Source of the DNA: Yamagishiella unicocca
Taxonomy: Eukaryota > Chlorophyta > Chlorophyceae > Chlamydomonadales > Volvocaceae
Assembly (NCBI GenBank): GCA_003116995.1
Contig: BDSL01000141.1
Location: forward strand, 1 to 64,000
DNA length: 64,000 nt
Reading direction: 5' to 3'
The notes under the pieces are model-generated. The model worked only from the letters and a program-made list of their open reading frames with translations. It ran no database searches and was not told where the DNA came from. Both the position numbers and the translations under genes were made by a program. This document shows positions 32,181 to 42,434 of this stretch, one piece after another. Position 1 is the stretch's first letter; the number at the start of each line of letters is the position of its first letter.

Positions 32181-35167
32181 ATGCTTGCTTCGCCATCGAT
32201 ACCATTTCTTGCAACGCTTTTCGGTAGTACTGTAGATGCCGACTGCGTAATTCGCTTCACACTATCCGCGGAGGCCCAGGGCCGGCAGGCGAAGAGGCCT
32301 CGTACGGAGGCGTCCGCAGCCAGTCCGCCTCCCAGGCCGCAAAAAGATGAGGCCAACAATGAGGATGCAGGGGGCGAAAGACAAGGCAGTGACGTCAAGC
32401 CCGAGCGGCAGTTGGGGGGGGCGCAGAGGGCTTGCGTAGTCGAGGCATGTCCCAAGAGCACTGGCAACGGTGGTGACGTTGCCGCGCGTCCTCATGACAA
32501 AGACGTGGATGCATTGCTATTCATCGGAGAGCCCATTCCATCTCACAGATTGGTGCTGCGCTGTGGCTCTGAGCGCTTTCGGGCTTACATGGAGCGATGG
32601 GAGCATACTCCACCGTCCCGAGCTTCCGATGCATGCCAGACTTCCATCGACTCAGAGGCGCCCAACGACGTGCCCGTGGACGTCCCCGACAGTCAACCAC
32701 AGAACAATTACAGCCAAACCGACGCTGCAGCGAACGGCGTCGTATGCAAACGGAAGCGCACGCGAGCAGCGGCCTCTGCCAGCGGCTGCGGCCTAGACCT
32801 GCCTGAGATCCCCATCCCGCTTGGCAGCGAGGAAGAGCTGCCGGCGGCGTTGCGCGCGCTGCGTTTCATGTACAGCGGTACGGTTCCTTCCACGATCGGC
32901 TTCAAGGAAATTCTTAACACGCGCCGCATGGCAGCCTACCTCCAGATCGAGCGCTGCGTCGAGGGCTGCGACTCCGCCATGATCAACAAGCTCACGGGGG
33001 AGGGCGCCAAGGACTCCGCCACCGTGCTTGATGCGTATGCCTGGTGAGTGTGCAGCGTAGAAACGCGTGTTATCCGCATGAAGCGAAACAACCAATGAGT
33101 GGGTGGGTGGGTGCTGGATATAAGGGGAAACCCCCGGGTCGACACTGAAAAGTGAAACGGGCGAGGAAAACGCGTTTTACACTTGTTTGGAAATGCATGC
33201 TCATGCTGGGCTTTGTTTTAGGCGTCCATAGCTGGAGAGTGCGCTTTCTGTGGTCCTGCCGCGGAGGTGAGGGGCCGCTATGGGCCGGCAAGCGGCTGAT
33301 GCGAGTGCGGCACAAGTGTCCTGGCTAGGGCGGAGGTGGATGTACGGTTGCGATGTCGCGGCGCACTGTGTGGTTAAGCGGTCAGCAGCGTGTGGTGGGT
33401 GAGTCGCGGTGGACGCATTTTGCTCAGGCGCCTGCAACCACCCGACCCACATCCACCTCCGGACCAAACATACCAAATGTACGCCCTACCTGCCTAGGAT
33501 TCCTGACCACCGCCCAGCAAACAGGAAGCCGGTGCTGGCCCGTGACCTGGTGTGTTCGCTCCTTTCCATTGAGGCTACTGCGGCGCACTGACTCCTCCCC
33601 CAAAGGCCCCTAACCCGCCTCATGCTATCACCCCCAGCTGCCGTTCCCTTGCACCGGTCTATATCGCCGGTGTGCAGAATGCAAACCGCCTCTCAGCTCC
33701 CAATGCCCAAACCACTCTTCCCACTCACGACTCGCCGCGGACACAGCAACCGCGGGACCATGTACGGCGATTCTCCAGACCATTTCATCCCCGCCGTCCT
33801 AACCCACGACCCCGCCCCCCATACTCCCGACTCGCTCACCCTCATCTTCCAGCCATCAAGCCTTCCCGTCGGACCACGCGTTCGCGTCTGTGCTGGCCGC
33901 CTGCCAGTCCTGCCTCGTGAAGCACTTCGGCGACGCTCCGGCGGTCCTGAACTGCGACCCCGCCCGCGCCGGCGGCCTCTACCGCCAATTCATGGAGCTG
34001 CCGGCGGCTGGGGTTGAGGCGGTGCTGGCCTCGGACGACTTCGGCACAGACAGCGAGTCCAGCGTGCTGCTGCTGCTGAGCCGCTGGTTCCAGGCCAACC
34101 CTGTCCGCCCTTGGGGCTTCCGCAGCCGCGCCTGCCGCCTCATCCGCGTGCAGAACCTCACCCGGCCGTACCTGTGGCACGTGTTGCCGCAGCTGGAATG
34201 GTTTGATGCGACTCCGGCGCAGCGGGCGGCCCTGGTTGCGCTCGCCTGTGCGCCCTCGGGCCAGGAGCGGGCCTGCTTGATGTCGTCCGTCCGGGCGGCG
34301 GGCCTGGACCTAGAGCCCCCCCTGGAGCCCTTCCTGCCTGCACCGCGAGGCGAGGGGGGCGGCTGCAAGTGGCTGGCCCCGGCGCGGCGGAACTGCGTGC
34401 GTGGCGACAACGTCGAACCGGCGTTTTCTTGGCGGGCGAGCACCGACGAGCTGGCTAGCTTGGCAGAGAAGGCAGCTCGGTCACCCTTGGTCACCAAAAG
34501 CGGCTGGCGTTGCCAGGTGGGGTTTGTGACTAAGGCCGCAGGACCTGCGGCCCCACATGCCGCCGCCGGCCGGGCCAACGCAGGTGGCGCGGCAGGTGCG
34601 GGTGGCGGCGCAGCCGCCGGTGGCGCCCCCGCAGCCCCCGCGGTTTCGGAGCTGCCGGTTATTTACGCGCACGGGCTGCGATGGCGGTTGGTACTGGTGG
34701 TCAGCCGCTTCGAGCCGGCCTTTGTGCAGCTGAGTTGCCGGGTGCCCATGCTGGATCAAAACATCGTCGGCACGCAGGACACGTTGCGCTGGCCGGTGCA
34801 AGTGACGCTGCAGCGGGCAAGCGGGAGGTCGCCGCGCCCCGTCCACGTGCTGGGGTCGGATGGCCCGCAAATGGTGGCGTTCGGTGTTGGGCTCCGGCTG
34901 GAGCTCACGTCGCGTGCAGAGCGGTTCCGGCGATCTGTCGCAGCGAACACGGCAGGTGTGGAGCCGGATCCAATGGAGCTCTGGGAGCCGTACCTACAGC
35001 AGGACCGGACTATCCGTGGGGAGCTTGCGTTTCCGGAGCCTTGCTCAGACTTCGAAGGTCGCGTCGCTTCGGAGGCGGAGCACATGGAGGATGACGAGGA
35101 CGACGGGTTGGGCTCGCCTGATGAGGACGATGGGGACGAGTTGAGCGATGACGAAATCGACAGGTAG
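32181..35167 (+). CDS. BTB-type (BTB/BACK-like) protein, 725 aa, acidic C-terminus
   Basis: Two exons, 32181-33043 and 33853-35167 (phase 2/1, 2,178 nt). A BTB-like core is split by a low-complexity insert. VDALLFIGEPIPSHRLVLRC with SERFRAYMERW (residues about 110-145) matches the typical start of a BTB fold. After about 70 polar residues with a basic KRKRTR patch comes LPAALRALRFMYSG and a short BACK-like helix pair around the intron (LQIERCVEGCDSAM; HQAFPSDHAF). The later part is a beta-rich domain (IYAHGLRWRLVLVVSRFE). The C-terminus is acidic (EDDEDDGLGSPDEDDGDEL). Such proteins often act as substrate adaptors of CUL3 ubiquitin ligases; here this is inference. The intron contains a copy of the dispersed intronic repeat. 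Confidence 0.75.
33115..33205 (+). repeat. Dispersed intronic repeat copy (subfamily 2)
   Basis: In the single intron of the BTB-type gene. AGGGGAAACCCCCGGGTCGA, CACTGAAAAGTGAAAC, CGTTTTACACTTGTTTGG, AAATGCATGCTC. Closest to the copy at 15408-15503. Confidence 0.85.
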
Positions 35168-35215
35168 CGGGCGCTGGCGCGCAGGTAGCTGTTCATGGTG
35201 CTGGAGCGCGCGGAC

Positions 35216-35220
35216 TGTAA
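35216..35220 (+). promoter_or_regulatory. TGTAA motif after BTB-type gene
   Basis: TGTAA 49 nt after the stop codon. If a longer 3' UTR is used, the next plus-strand TGTAA I found is at 36528, in which case the 24-bp minisatellite would be transcribed in this UTR. Confidence 0.35.
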
Positions 35221-35621
35221 GCTGGGGGGAGAAAAGGGAAGGAGTTTGCGCTGCTGGGGGTGGGCGCGGGGGGCTTCGGAGGTCGGTTTGGGTGTTTGTT
35301 TGGTTGGCAGGATGAGCAGGATGGCTGTTAGCACGCAGGGGGGCGTTATTGCCAGGAGTTCCTGACTGCCTCGCCATCGAACGTTGCGCCCGAGGATTAG
35401 CGTATTGCTTTGCCCGGAGGCGCGGGCGTGAGGATTGCTTCCATGGGGTTGTGTACTTGTGCTGCCGTCGTCCTTCCGTCCTTTTGGCTCGTCGCTGGCG
35501 GTAGGGGAGGCGGTGTACCTCCAGGTAGTGTAGCCGTATTCGCTGACGCGCGCTGCTGCTGCCTCTTTGGGAACAGATACGGCGGGGGATAGATGTTGTC
35601 ACGCACGTTTTGCTGCTGGGT

Positions 35622-36098
35622 TTGCGTCCGCTGCTGATGCTTGGCTTGCGTCCGCTGCTGATGCTTGGCTTGCATCCGCTGCTGATGCTTGGCTTGCATC
35701 CGCTGCTGATGCTTGGCTTGCATCCGCTGCTGATGCTTGGCTTGCATCCGCTGCTGATGCTTGGCTTGCATCCGCTGCTGATGCTTGGCTTGCATCCGCT
35801 GCTGATGCTTGGCTTGCATCCGCTGCTGATGCTTGGCTTGCATCCGCTGCTGATGCTTGGCTTGCATCCGCTGCTGATGCTTGGCTTGCATCCGCTGCTG
35901 ATGCTTGGCTTGCATCCGCTGCTGATGCTTGGCTTGCATCCGCTGCTGATGCTTGGCTTGCATCCGCTGCTGATGCTTGGCTTGCATCCGCTGCTGATGC
36001 TTGGCTTGCATCCGCTGCTGATGCTTGGCTTGCTTCCGCTGCTGATGCTTGGCTTGCATCCGCTGCTGATGCTTGGCTTGCATCCGCTGCTGATGCTG
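35622..36098. repeat. 24-bp minisatellite, about 20 copies
   Basis: Highly homogeneous array of a 24-bp unit (GCTTGGCTTGCATCCGCTGC then TGAT), with GT variants in the first two units and one TTCC variant near the end. Because 24 is a multiple of three, both strands stay open: a leucine-rich octapeptide on plus and MQAKHQQR on minus. It lies in the 3' flank of the BTB-type gene. I do not call a gene here. Confidence 0.97.
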
Positions 36099-36801
36099 AT
36101 GCGCCGACTAGCGGTCCTTCTGCGCCATGTCAGCTGTTGACTGGGGGTTTGCAGATGCCCCTATGCGCTGGCAGGGCGAATGGGTCGTACCATGCCCGAT
36201 GTCGGGGTCGCTCTGTCGGTGCTGGAAGGCGTCAGCTGGCGGTGAGGGACCCCAGGCCGTATGAAGCAGTATAGGGACATACATAAGCGTCATGTGTTTG
36301 GTCCCATAATGTTATTGTTGAATGAACCAATGTTGGATCAACGGTTACCCAGCAGGGCAGGGATTCCCCAGCTTTACAGGCTTTGGAGAGGCTCCTTTAT
36401 GTTCTCGCTGTTTTTTGTTGTCCCTTGCACGGTTACTGTGAAAAGTGTAGGGCCCCCGCCTCGCTGCGGTTTGTATTCTTTCCTGGTCATGTGAGATGTC
36501 AGCCGCGAGGCCGGGGGTGTAGATGTGTGTAAAGGGGGCGCGCGTGTCCTGACGTCGGTCTGGTTGGAACGCATGAACGGGTGCAGCAGGTGCTCTGATG
36601 CTTTGCTGGTGAACTGGCTGACATGGCTGCAAGTGCAGTAACCAGGTTGAAACAGAACGTCACGGATCGAATGCGAGCGCGGCGGTTGCTCGTCCCCCGT
36701 CGGTTGATGCCTTCCCCCTGCAGCTGTCGTGAAGCGCGGTGGAAAGCTGGGCCAAACCAGGATCCTGACAGATGAGCAAGCCCGAGCCAGAACTACATAC
36801 G

Positions 36802-36813
36802 TTACATCTTACA
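36802..36813 (-). promoter_or_regulatory. Two TGTAA motifs after the transporter gene
   Basis: Minus-strand TGTAA at 36802-36806 and 36809-36813, 80-90 nt beyond the transporter stop codon. Either could direct polyadenylation. Confidence 0.4.
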
Positions 36814-36892
36814 TGGGCGCGAGCATTTGTTGAGGGAGCATAACGTCTCCTACGACTTGTGCTACAACAGCATTGCCCGGCCGGCGCCTCGC

Positions 36893-39800
36893 TCAGAACA
36901 CCGCCTCGGTCGTGCAGTACAGGTTCCACACGATCGTACCGATTACGTACAACGCCGCGGTGAGGGTGAACACCGGCGCGAACGACTGGGTCGCGTCCAC
37001 GATGAACCCCACCGCCGTCACCCCCACGATGCCTGACAGGCAGCCGAACGTATTGCACAGCCCAAACATCTTCCCCGCGTGCCGGGGCGCCACGTCCGAC
37101 ATGTTGGCCACGAACCCCGCCTGCCCCAGGGAGGTGGTCCCCAGCGCCACCGTCATGCACCCCACAGCTGCCTGCGGCGTGATGCCAGGCTGCACCAGCA
37201 CCAGCAGCGCCACCGCGGGGACCAGGAAGGCCACCGTCTGCAGGCCCTTGCGTACGGCGGTGACGCTGACGCCGCGGGCCACCAGCGTGTCCGCCAGCAC
37301 CCCCGCCAGCGAGGAGCCCACCGCCATGACCAGCCAGGGCAGGAAGGCGGTGAAGCTGCTGGAGCGCAGGTCGAAGCCCAGGGCCTGGGACGAGGTCGGG
37401 TCAGGTCGGGTCGGGTCGGGTCAGGTTCAATGTTTAGCTCGGGGGCAGGTAAGGTCTGGTAAGTGACTCGTGGGTTCCCTGGCTAAGCTAGGACCCCGGT
37501 CATAACACCCCATCCTGCCAGCCAGGCCCGACGCCAGCGGCAGTCCGCCGTGCCGTGCCCCGCCCTGTTGCGCAACGTTGGCACACGGACACGTGGTCAC
37601 GTGGACCCGGATTGGCTACCGGTCCTTTATCGCGCGCTGCCGGCACACCTTGTTGAAGTAGGTGGGCATCCAGTTGAGGTAGATGAAGTAGCCGAAGTGG
37701 TTGACAACGTTGACCACGATGATGGCCCAGGTGGCGCTCGAGGTGAGCAGCTTGGCCGCAGTCACCGTATCACCGCTGCTGCTGCCACTGCTGCTGCTGC
37801 TGCCACTGCTGCTGCCACTGCTGCTGCCACTGCTGCTGCCACTGCTGCTGCCACTGCTGCTGCCACTGCTGCTGCTGCTGCCCGGCCCCGTACCTGCAGC
37901 CACCGCTGCCTGCGCCTCAGGTGGCGCCGTCCCACTGGCTCCCGCTGGCTCGGAGGTAGCCCCATCGGCAACAGCAGCGGCGCTGGTGGCGGCAGCGGCA
38001 GCGGGCGCGTCCTCCGCCACCGCCTTTGCCGTGGACAGCTTGGCAGCTGCGGGCCGGGCGGGGGCCGAGTCCGGAACGACCCGGAGCCAGAAGAGCAGCA
38101 GCGGCAGCCCCAGCGCGCCGAACACGTAGAATAGGCCCCGCCAGCCGTATGTTATAAGGATCAGCGGCGACAGGATGAGGCCCGCAAGGTTGCCTGAAGC
38201 GGATGGGTAACGGGGCGGGAGTGGTGGTTGTGGTGAGCTGGTGGCGGTGGCAGTGTGGCAGTGGCAGTGTGGCAGTCGCAGTGGTGGTGGTGATGTGGGT
38301 CGCCGTGGCAGTGGCAGTGGTGACGGTTGTGGCCCCGCCCCGCCTCGCCCGCTGGGGCACCCCGGCCCCGCCTCCCATCCCCTTGCCCGCTCCTCCCCAC
38401 TCCGCTCCTTCTTCTCCCTCGCTCCCCCACCCATGCAGCGCGCGCCGCCTCACCGCTATGGAACCCCGTGAAGCACAGCCCCAGCGCCCGCGCCTTCGCC
38501 GTGGGCGCTATGTGCGTGGCCACCAGGTTGCTCATGGAGGGCAGCGCCACACCCTCGCCCAGGCCCTGTGGTGGGGGGGGAAGGGGCGGGCACACACATG
38601 GACGTTATGTATGTGTACGACACCACCCGCACCCTGCTCCCTTGCCGCACGGCTCCCCACCGTGTGACGCATGAGTGCCTGCACACACCCCTCACCCCCT
38701 GCACTCCCCTGCACCTCCGCCCACCCGCCACCCACGTACCCCGCCGCCACCCACGTACCCCGCCGCCCGCCACTGGCCCCCCTCCGCAGCACACCCCGTC
38801 CACGGGTTCCTTCAGATGGTGTAGGGCCCCCCCTCCCTCCCCCCCCCACCCGCTCTGGTGTCCTTCAGGTGGTCACCTGCCCCCCTGGCCGCGACAACCA
38901 GGTCCCGCCCCTCCCAACCCCGCCCGCCCGCACCGTGAGGAACCTGGACAGCAGCACCGCCGGTATCGTGAGCCCCGCTGCCACTGTGGCCGGCGACATG
39001 GCCAGCGGCAGCAGCATGGACGCCACTGAGAACCAGGCGATGCCCCCCGCCAACACCACCTTGCCGCCGTAGCGGTCCGCCAGCGCCCCGCCCGCCAGCT
39101 GGGTGGCCATGTAGCCCCACAGGAAGGCGGACTGGATGACGCCCTGGGGGTGCACGGAAACCCCGTATACGAAGGGAAACCGTTTGGAAAAGACGTTTCG
39201 AGATGCACGCTGGGGAACTGGGTTGCGGAGGCTAAAGTCGGGTCGGGGTGAGGGTGGCGAGAAGGCCCGGTTACACGACGTAGGGAACGGAGGGCAGAAA
39301 CTGGGGCGGGGGGTTGGGGGGTTGCAGGGCGCACGGTGCGGGTGGAGGTGTCGGGGTTGCTTGGGGGCGGTATTGGACGTGTTTGAGGGGGGAGGACAAC
39401 AGAGGGAGGGGCTACAGAGGGAGGGACTCAGGAGGGGCGGCGGCAAGGAGCGGGACGATGGTGCGGCGGGGCCGGGCCGAGACGGTCTGCGAGGCTGTGC
39501 TGCTGTATGCACCAGACGCGCTACTACCGGCGGTGGAAGTCCTCGGTGCTAATGCTGCCGCTGCCGTCAACAGCGCTAGGAACCCACCCCACGCCCCAGC
39601 CGGGGCGGCATGCGGCGCTTTGGGCATGGGCAGGTCCAAGGACCCGTTGCGGGTCCTTCCTTAGGTGGGACTATGGAGGCTCCCCGGGTGGGACCCCGAC
39701 ACGAGTAAGGATAAGGACACGCCATGACCCCCAGCTGCAGCCCCTCCACACAGCCACGTCCTTGCTTCCCCAACGAGGTACCGCCGCCCCGCCCCGGGTC

Positions 39801-40576
39801 TTCCTTGCAGTCCCGCCAGCGGCGTCCGCGGGGTCGGTGCAGCGCCCGGGCTGTGTGGCGGGGGCCCTGCGGCGCCGTGTCCATAAGGCCTCATAAGGCC
39901 CCCTCCCACCCGGGGGTTCACTGCGGTGCGCCCAGTCGGCAGCCAGTGACCAGTGCTCCATTAGCAGGCGTGTAGCCCCCGCTACGGCTACTGCTGCTAG
40001 TGCTGCTAGTGCTGCTACTGCTGCCAATGCCGGCACCGCTGCTGCAGCTGCGGGGTTCCTTCGCGTACCTGCAGGCTGGCGGGCCATCCGAACTCCACCG
40101 CCATGGGCATGATGGCCACACTGAGGCAGATGCGGTCCATGTTGCACAACAGCAGCGCCAGAGAGGTGGGCAGCAGCACGTTGATGAAGGGGTTGATCTG
40201 CGGGGCGGGAGGGGCGGCAGGAGAGGAGGCGGCGGCCGCTGCCACTGGGGGAACATGCGGCCTGCGTGCGGAGCGGGCATTTTGGGTCGGGGTCGGCGAG
40301 GGGGGTGGGGGGAGAGGTTGCAGGGGCGACTGCGCAGCGAGGTAAGCGCACAGGTGGGTGCGGCACGCTGTCGGAGACGCTGTTGTCTTGCCTGCGCCCT
40401 GCCACGTCGCTGCTTTGATGCCGCCGCAAGAGGGGGATACACGTTGCAGCTGACGTAGCGGGACGGATTGACCCTAATTGAGACACATTACAAGAAGGTA
40501 TCGCAAAAGACCGCACATTGTGTCGCGGCTGCCGAGCGTATTGGGAGCAGGAACAGACGCCTGATGACAGCGCCAT
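36893..40576 (-). CDS. PHT4/SLC17-type anion transporter, plastid-targeted, 570 aa
   Basis: Major facilitator of the plant PHT4/ANTR group (phosphate or ascorbate transporters, SLC17-like). Exons: 40352-40576, 40069-40197, 38934-39143, 38454-38565, 37649-38193, 36893-37384, all in phase (1,713 nt). Exon 1 looks like a transit peptide (MALSSGVCSCSQYARQPRHN). Then come INPFINVLLPTSLALLLCNM with DR, WGYMATQLAGGALADRYGGK (the TM2-3 loop signature), GLGEGVALPSMSNLVATHIA, NLAGLILSPLILITYGWRG, WMPTYFNK and VLADTLVARGVSVTAVRKG. The loop between TM6 and TM7 carries about 100 extra residues, Ala-rich and then Ser/Gly-rich (SSSGSSSG), encoded by a CTGCTGCCA repeat. Substrate cannot be told from sequence. 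It is divergent from the TMF-like gene over 1.86 kb. Confidence 0.92.
37765..37883 (-). repeat. 12-bp coding repeat, SSSG in the transporter loop
   Basis: CTGCTGCCA-type 12-bp units in phase within exon 37649-38193, encoding Ser-Ser-Ser-Gly repeats in the cytosolic or stromal loop of the transporter. Confidence 0.9.
39146..39315 (+). repeat. Dispersed intronic repeat, antisense to host gene, abutting acceptor
   Basis: In transporter intron 39144-40068. GCACGGAAACCCCGTATACG, AACCGTTTGGAAAAGACG, TTTCGAGATGCACGCTGGGG, then GGTGGCGAGAAGGCCCGGTT, ACACGACGTAGGGAACGGAG and GGCAGAAACTGGGG. Because the gene is on the minus strand, the start of the element lies directly against the acceptor of exon 38934-39143. 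Its second half is nearly identical, reversed, to 54375-54440. Confidence 0.88.
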
Positions 40577-42434
40577 CGAACTACCCTAATTATTTTTAAG
40601 TAACAAGATATTTGGTGTATTTTGGCGCTCCTATGATGCTAACACGAGTACTGCGAGCTAGCTACTTGAAATCCGGAAGTTGCATACAACTTAATGTACG
40701 ACAATGAACAATGCCGATTATGGCGAGCCTTCGTCACGAAGTATGTACGAATTCTACTGAGTCCCATACGGTGACCATGTTATTACCTGATCTGTAATGC
40801 TACACGGCCAAGCCAAAGAAAAGGGGATTGCGTTTCTTCAGGATGCGCGGCCGAGCCCACGGTGGACATTCGCATGGTTGTTATACGGATCTCGCAGGAC
40901 TGATCTTGCAGGTTATTGTGGCAAGACTTGCCTCACAATTTCGCACACGGGCACGCACAGGGGCCCGCAGGCGATGCCGCGATTGCTGCCATTGTGTGCT
41001 AGTCACAAATTTCAATATGTGCGCTTTGAATACTTCAGCGGTTATTGTATTTGTCATTTCTTTATGATGGCGTGCGATCAACCGTGTGCAAGGGCTGGCA
41101 GTCAATGCCGCGGCAGCGATGTATGCTCTATTCTAACCAATAATTCGTGGACATGGACTGCAGCCTGACCGGCTAGCTACGGGTATGTTGGCCGTTAACA
41201 GGAGCGGCTGAGGTACGCGGCGCAGGGGCCCGTCAGACAGTTGCAGATGTAACCCAAATGCCTGGATCCAGGCAGGGGTGGAGGCTGGTGCAGCTGAAGC
41301 TCTGCGCTAGCGAACGGTTAGGCACGGCTCCTGCGACCCTGGGCGATGCACGACATATCTCTGCATACGGTGCTAACTCTCGGCAAGCTACATAAGCTGG
41401 CTTGCACCGTGCTATGTCCTGTCTCTGGAATACGAACAACGGAACGTCAGGGAACGAAACACGGCAGTGCCGTACAAAGTATGTCACTCTAACAAATGAT
41501 GGCGTGACCACTGTCGTGCCTCATCGTGGCGCTGGCACGACCACGAAAACACAGAGCGCGCTACTGGCTTTGCAGCACCTTACAATGTGCAACCGACACA
41601 TGCTGCCCCGCGTCAACAAGGGGTGTGGAACTTGGATTCGGGTCACTTGCCATGCGCTGGCCAAACTTGCCATGGTTTTGTTATGGGCTACGTGCACGTG
41701 TCGTCATGCCGGGGGGGTGGCCGCCAGCTACAGGTTACGAGGATTTTCGTTCGTTCTGATGACATTGAAACCCCTTGATCCTTCAAAAGGGACAGACCGG
41801 CCAGTGAAGGCGCCGGTGTACCGAGTGCTGCGTCCACCACCAGCGTAATCACAGCGTGCACAGTAGTGTCCTGCAATACAAACCCAGCGCAGTCGCCTAT
41901 ACTAGCTTTCAAGGATAGGTTGGAGCAAGCGCGCGCCGGCAAAAGCCCAGATGCCAGACATGATCGCCCTTCCCAAATCCTTCCCTGACACTTAGCCAAT
42001 GCCGTTGTAGCCAATGCGTATGGTCTCCTCGCCAACCCTTTTGTGGTCAGGACTGGCTCTGAACGCGGTGGCGTCGCAACTGGCCTTGCAACTGCTTAAC
42101 ATATGTTTACGTGCCCAATGATTTAATTAACCCTGTGAACCTGTATAAATGTATCCAGGCTCCATTTCTCCGTCAGTCGAACACTTCTGGTACAGTCAAT
42201 TGTGTACAGATACCGGGCTGTGTTTTCGGAGCCAATGTGTTGTCCGTTATTGTCAAGTTTCTACGCATGATCAAGGGTTAGCGCAGATATATGTACTCCT
42301 TGTGCTCCTTGCTGCTCCTTACTGCCCCAGCTAAACTGTAAAAGCAGGAAGGGGCAATTCTGTTTCAACTCATTGATTGTTGTTCGCAGACTATGCCAAT
42401 GATCTGAAAATACTAGCTTCCTTTGGTGCCAACG
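40577..42434. other. Divergent intergenic region
   Basis: About 1.86 kb between the transporter (minus) and the TMF-like gene (plus). It is AT-richer than its surroundings. An open frame at 40797-41168 has no recognisable similarity. I see no repeats and no RNA gene. Confidence 0.5.

Noticed and set aside
35397..36083. Minus-strand 228-residue MQAKHQQR repeat protein
   Set aside because: Open only because the 24-bp minisatellite has no stops; the non-repetitive end has no family resemblance and no splice or start support.
657..36098. CRISPR-like arrays among the tandem repeats
   Set aside because: The repeats are direct, without unique spacers of constant length, and the genes are eukaryotic with introns.
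39671..40351. Continuation of the transporter N-terminal frame through the first intron
   Set aside because: The frame loses membrane-protein character after 40352; splicing at GTGCGC to the acceptor at 40198 gives the expected first membrane segment.
40797..41168. 123-residue plus-strand open frame
   Set aside because: No recognisable similarity or splice-consistent extension; lies in AT-richer intergenic sequence.
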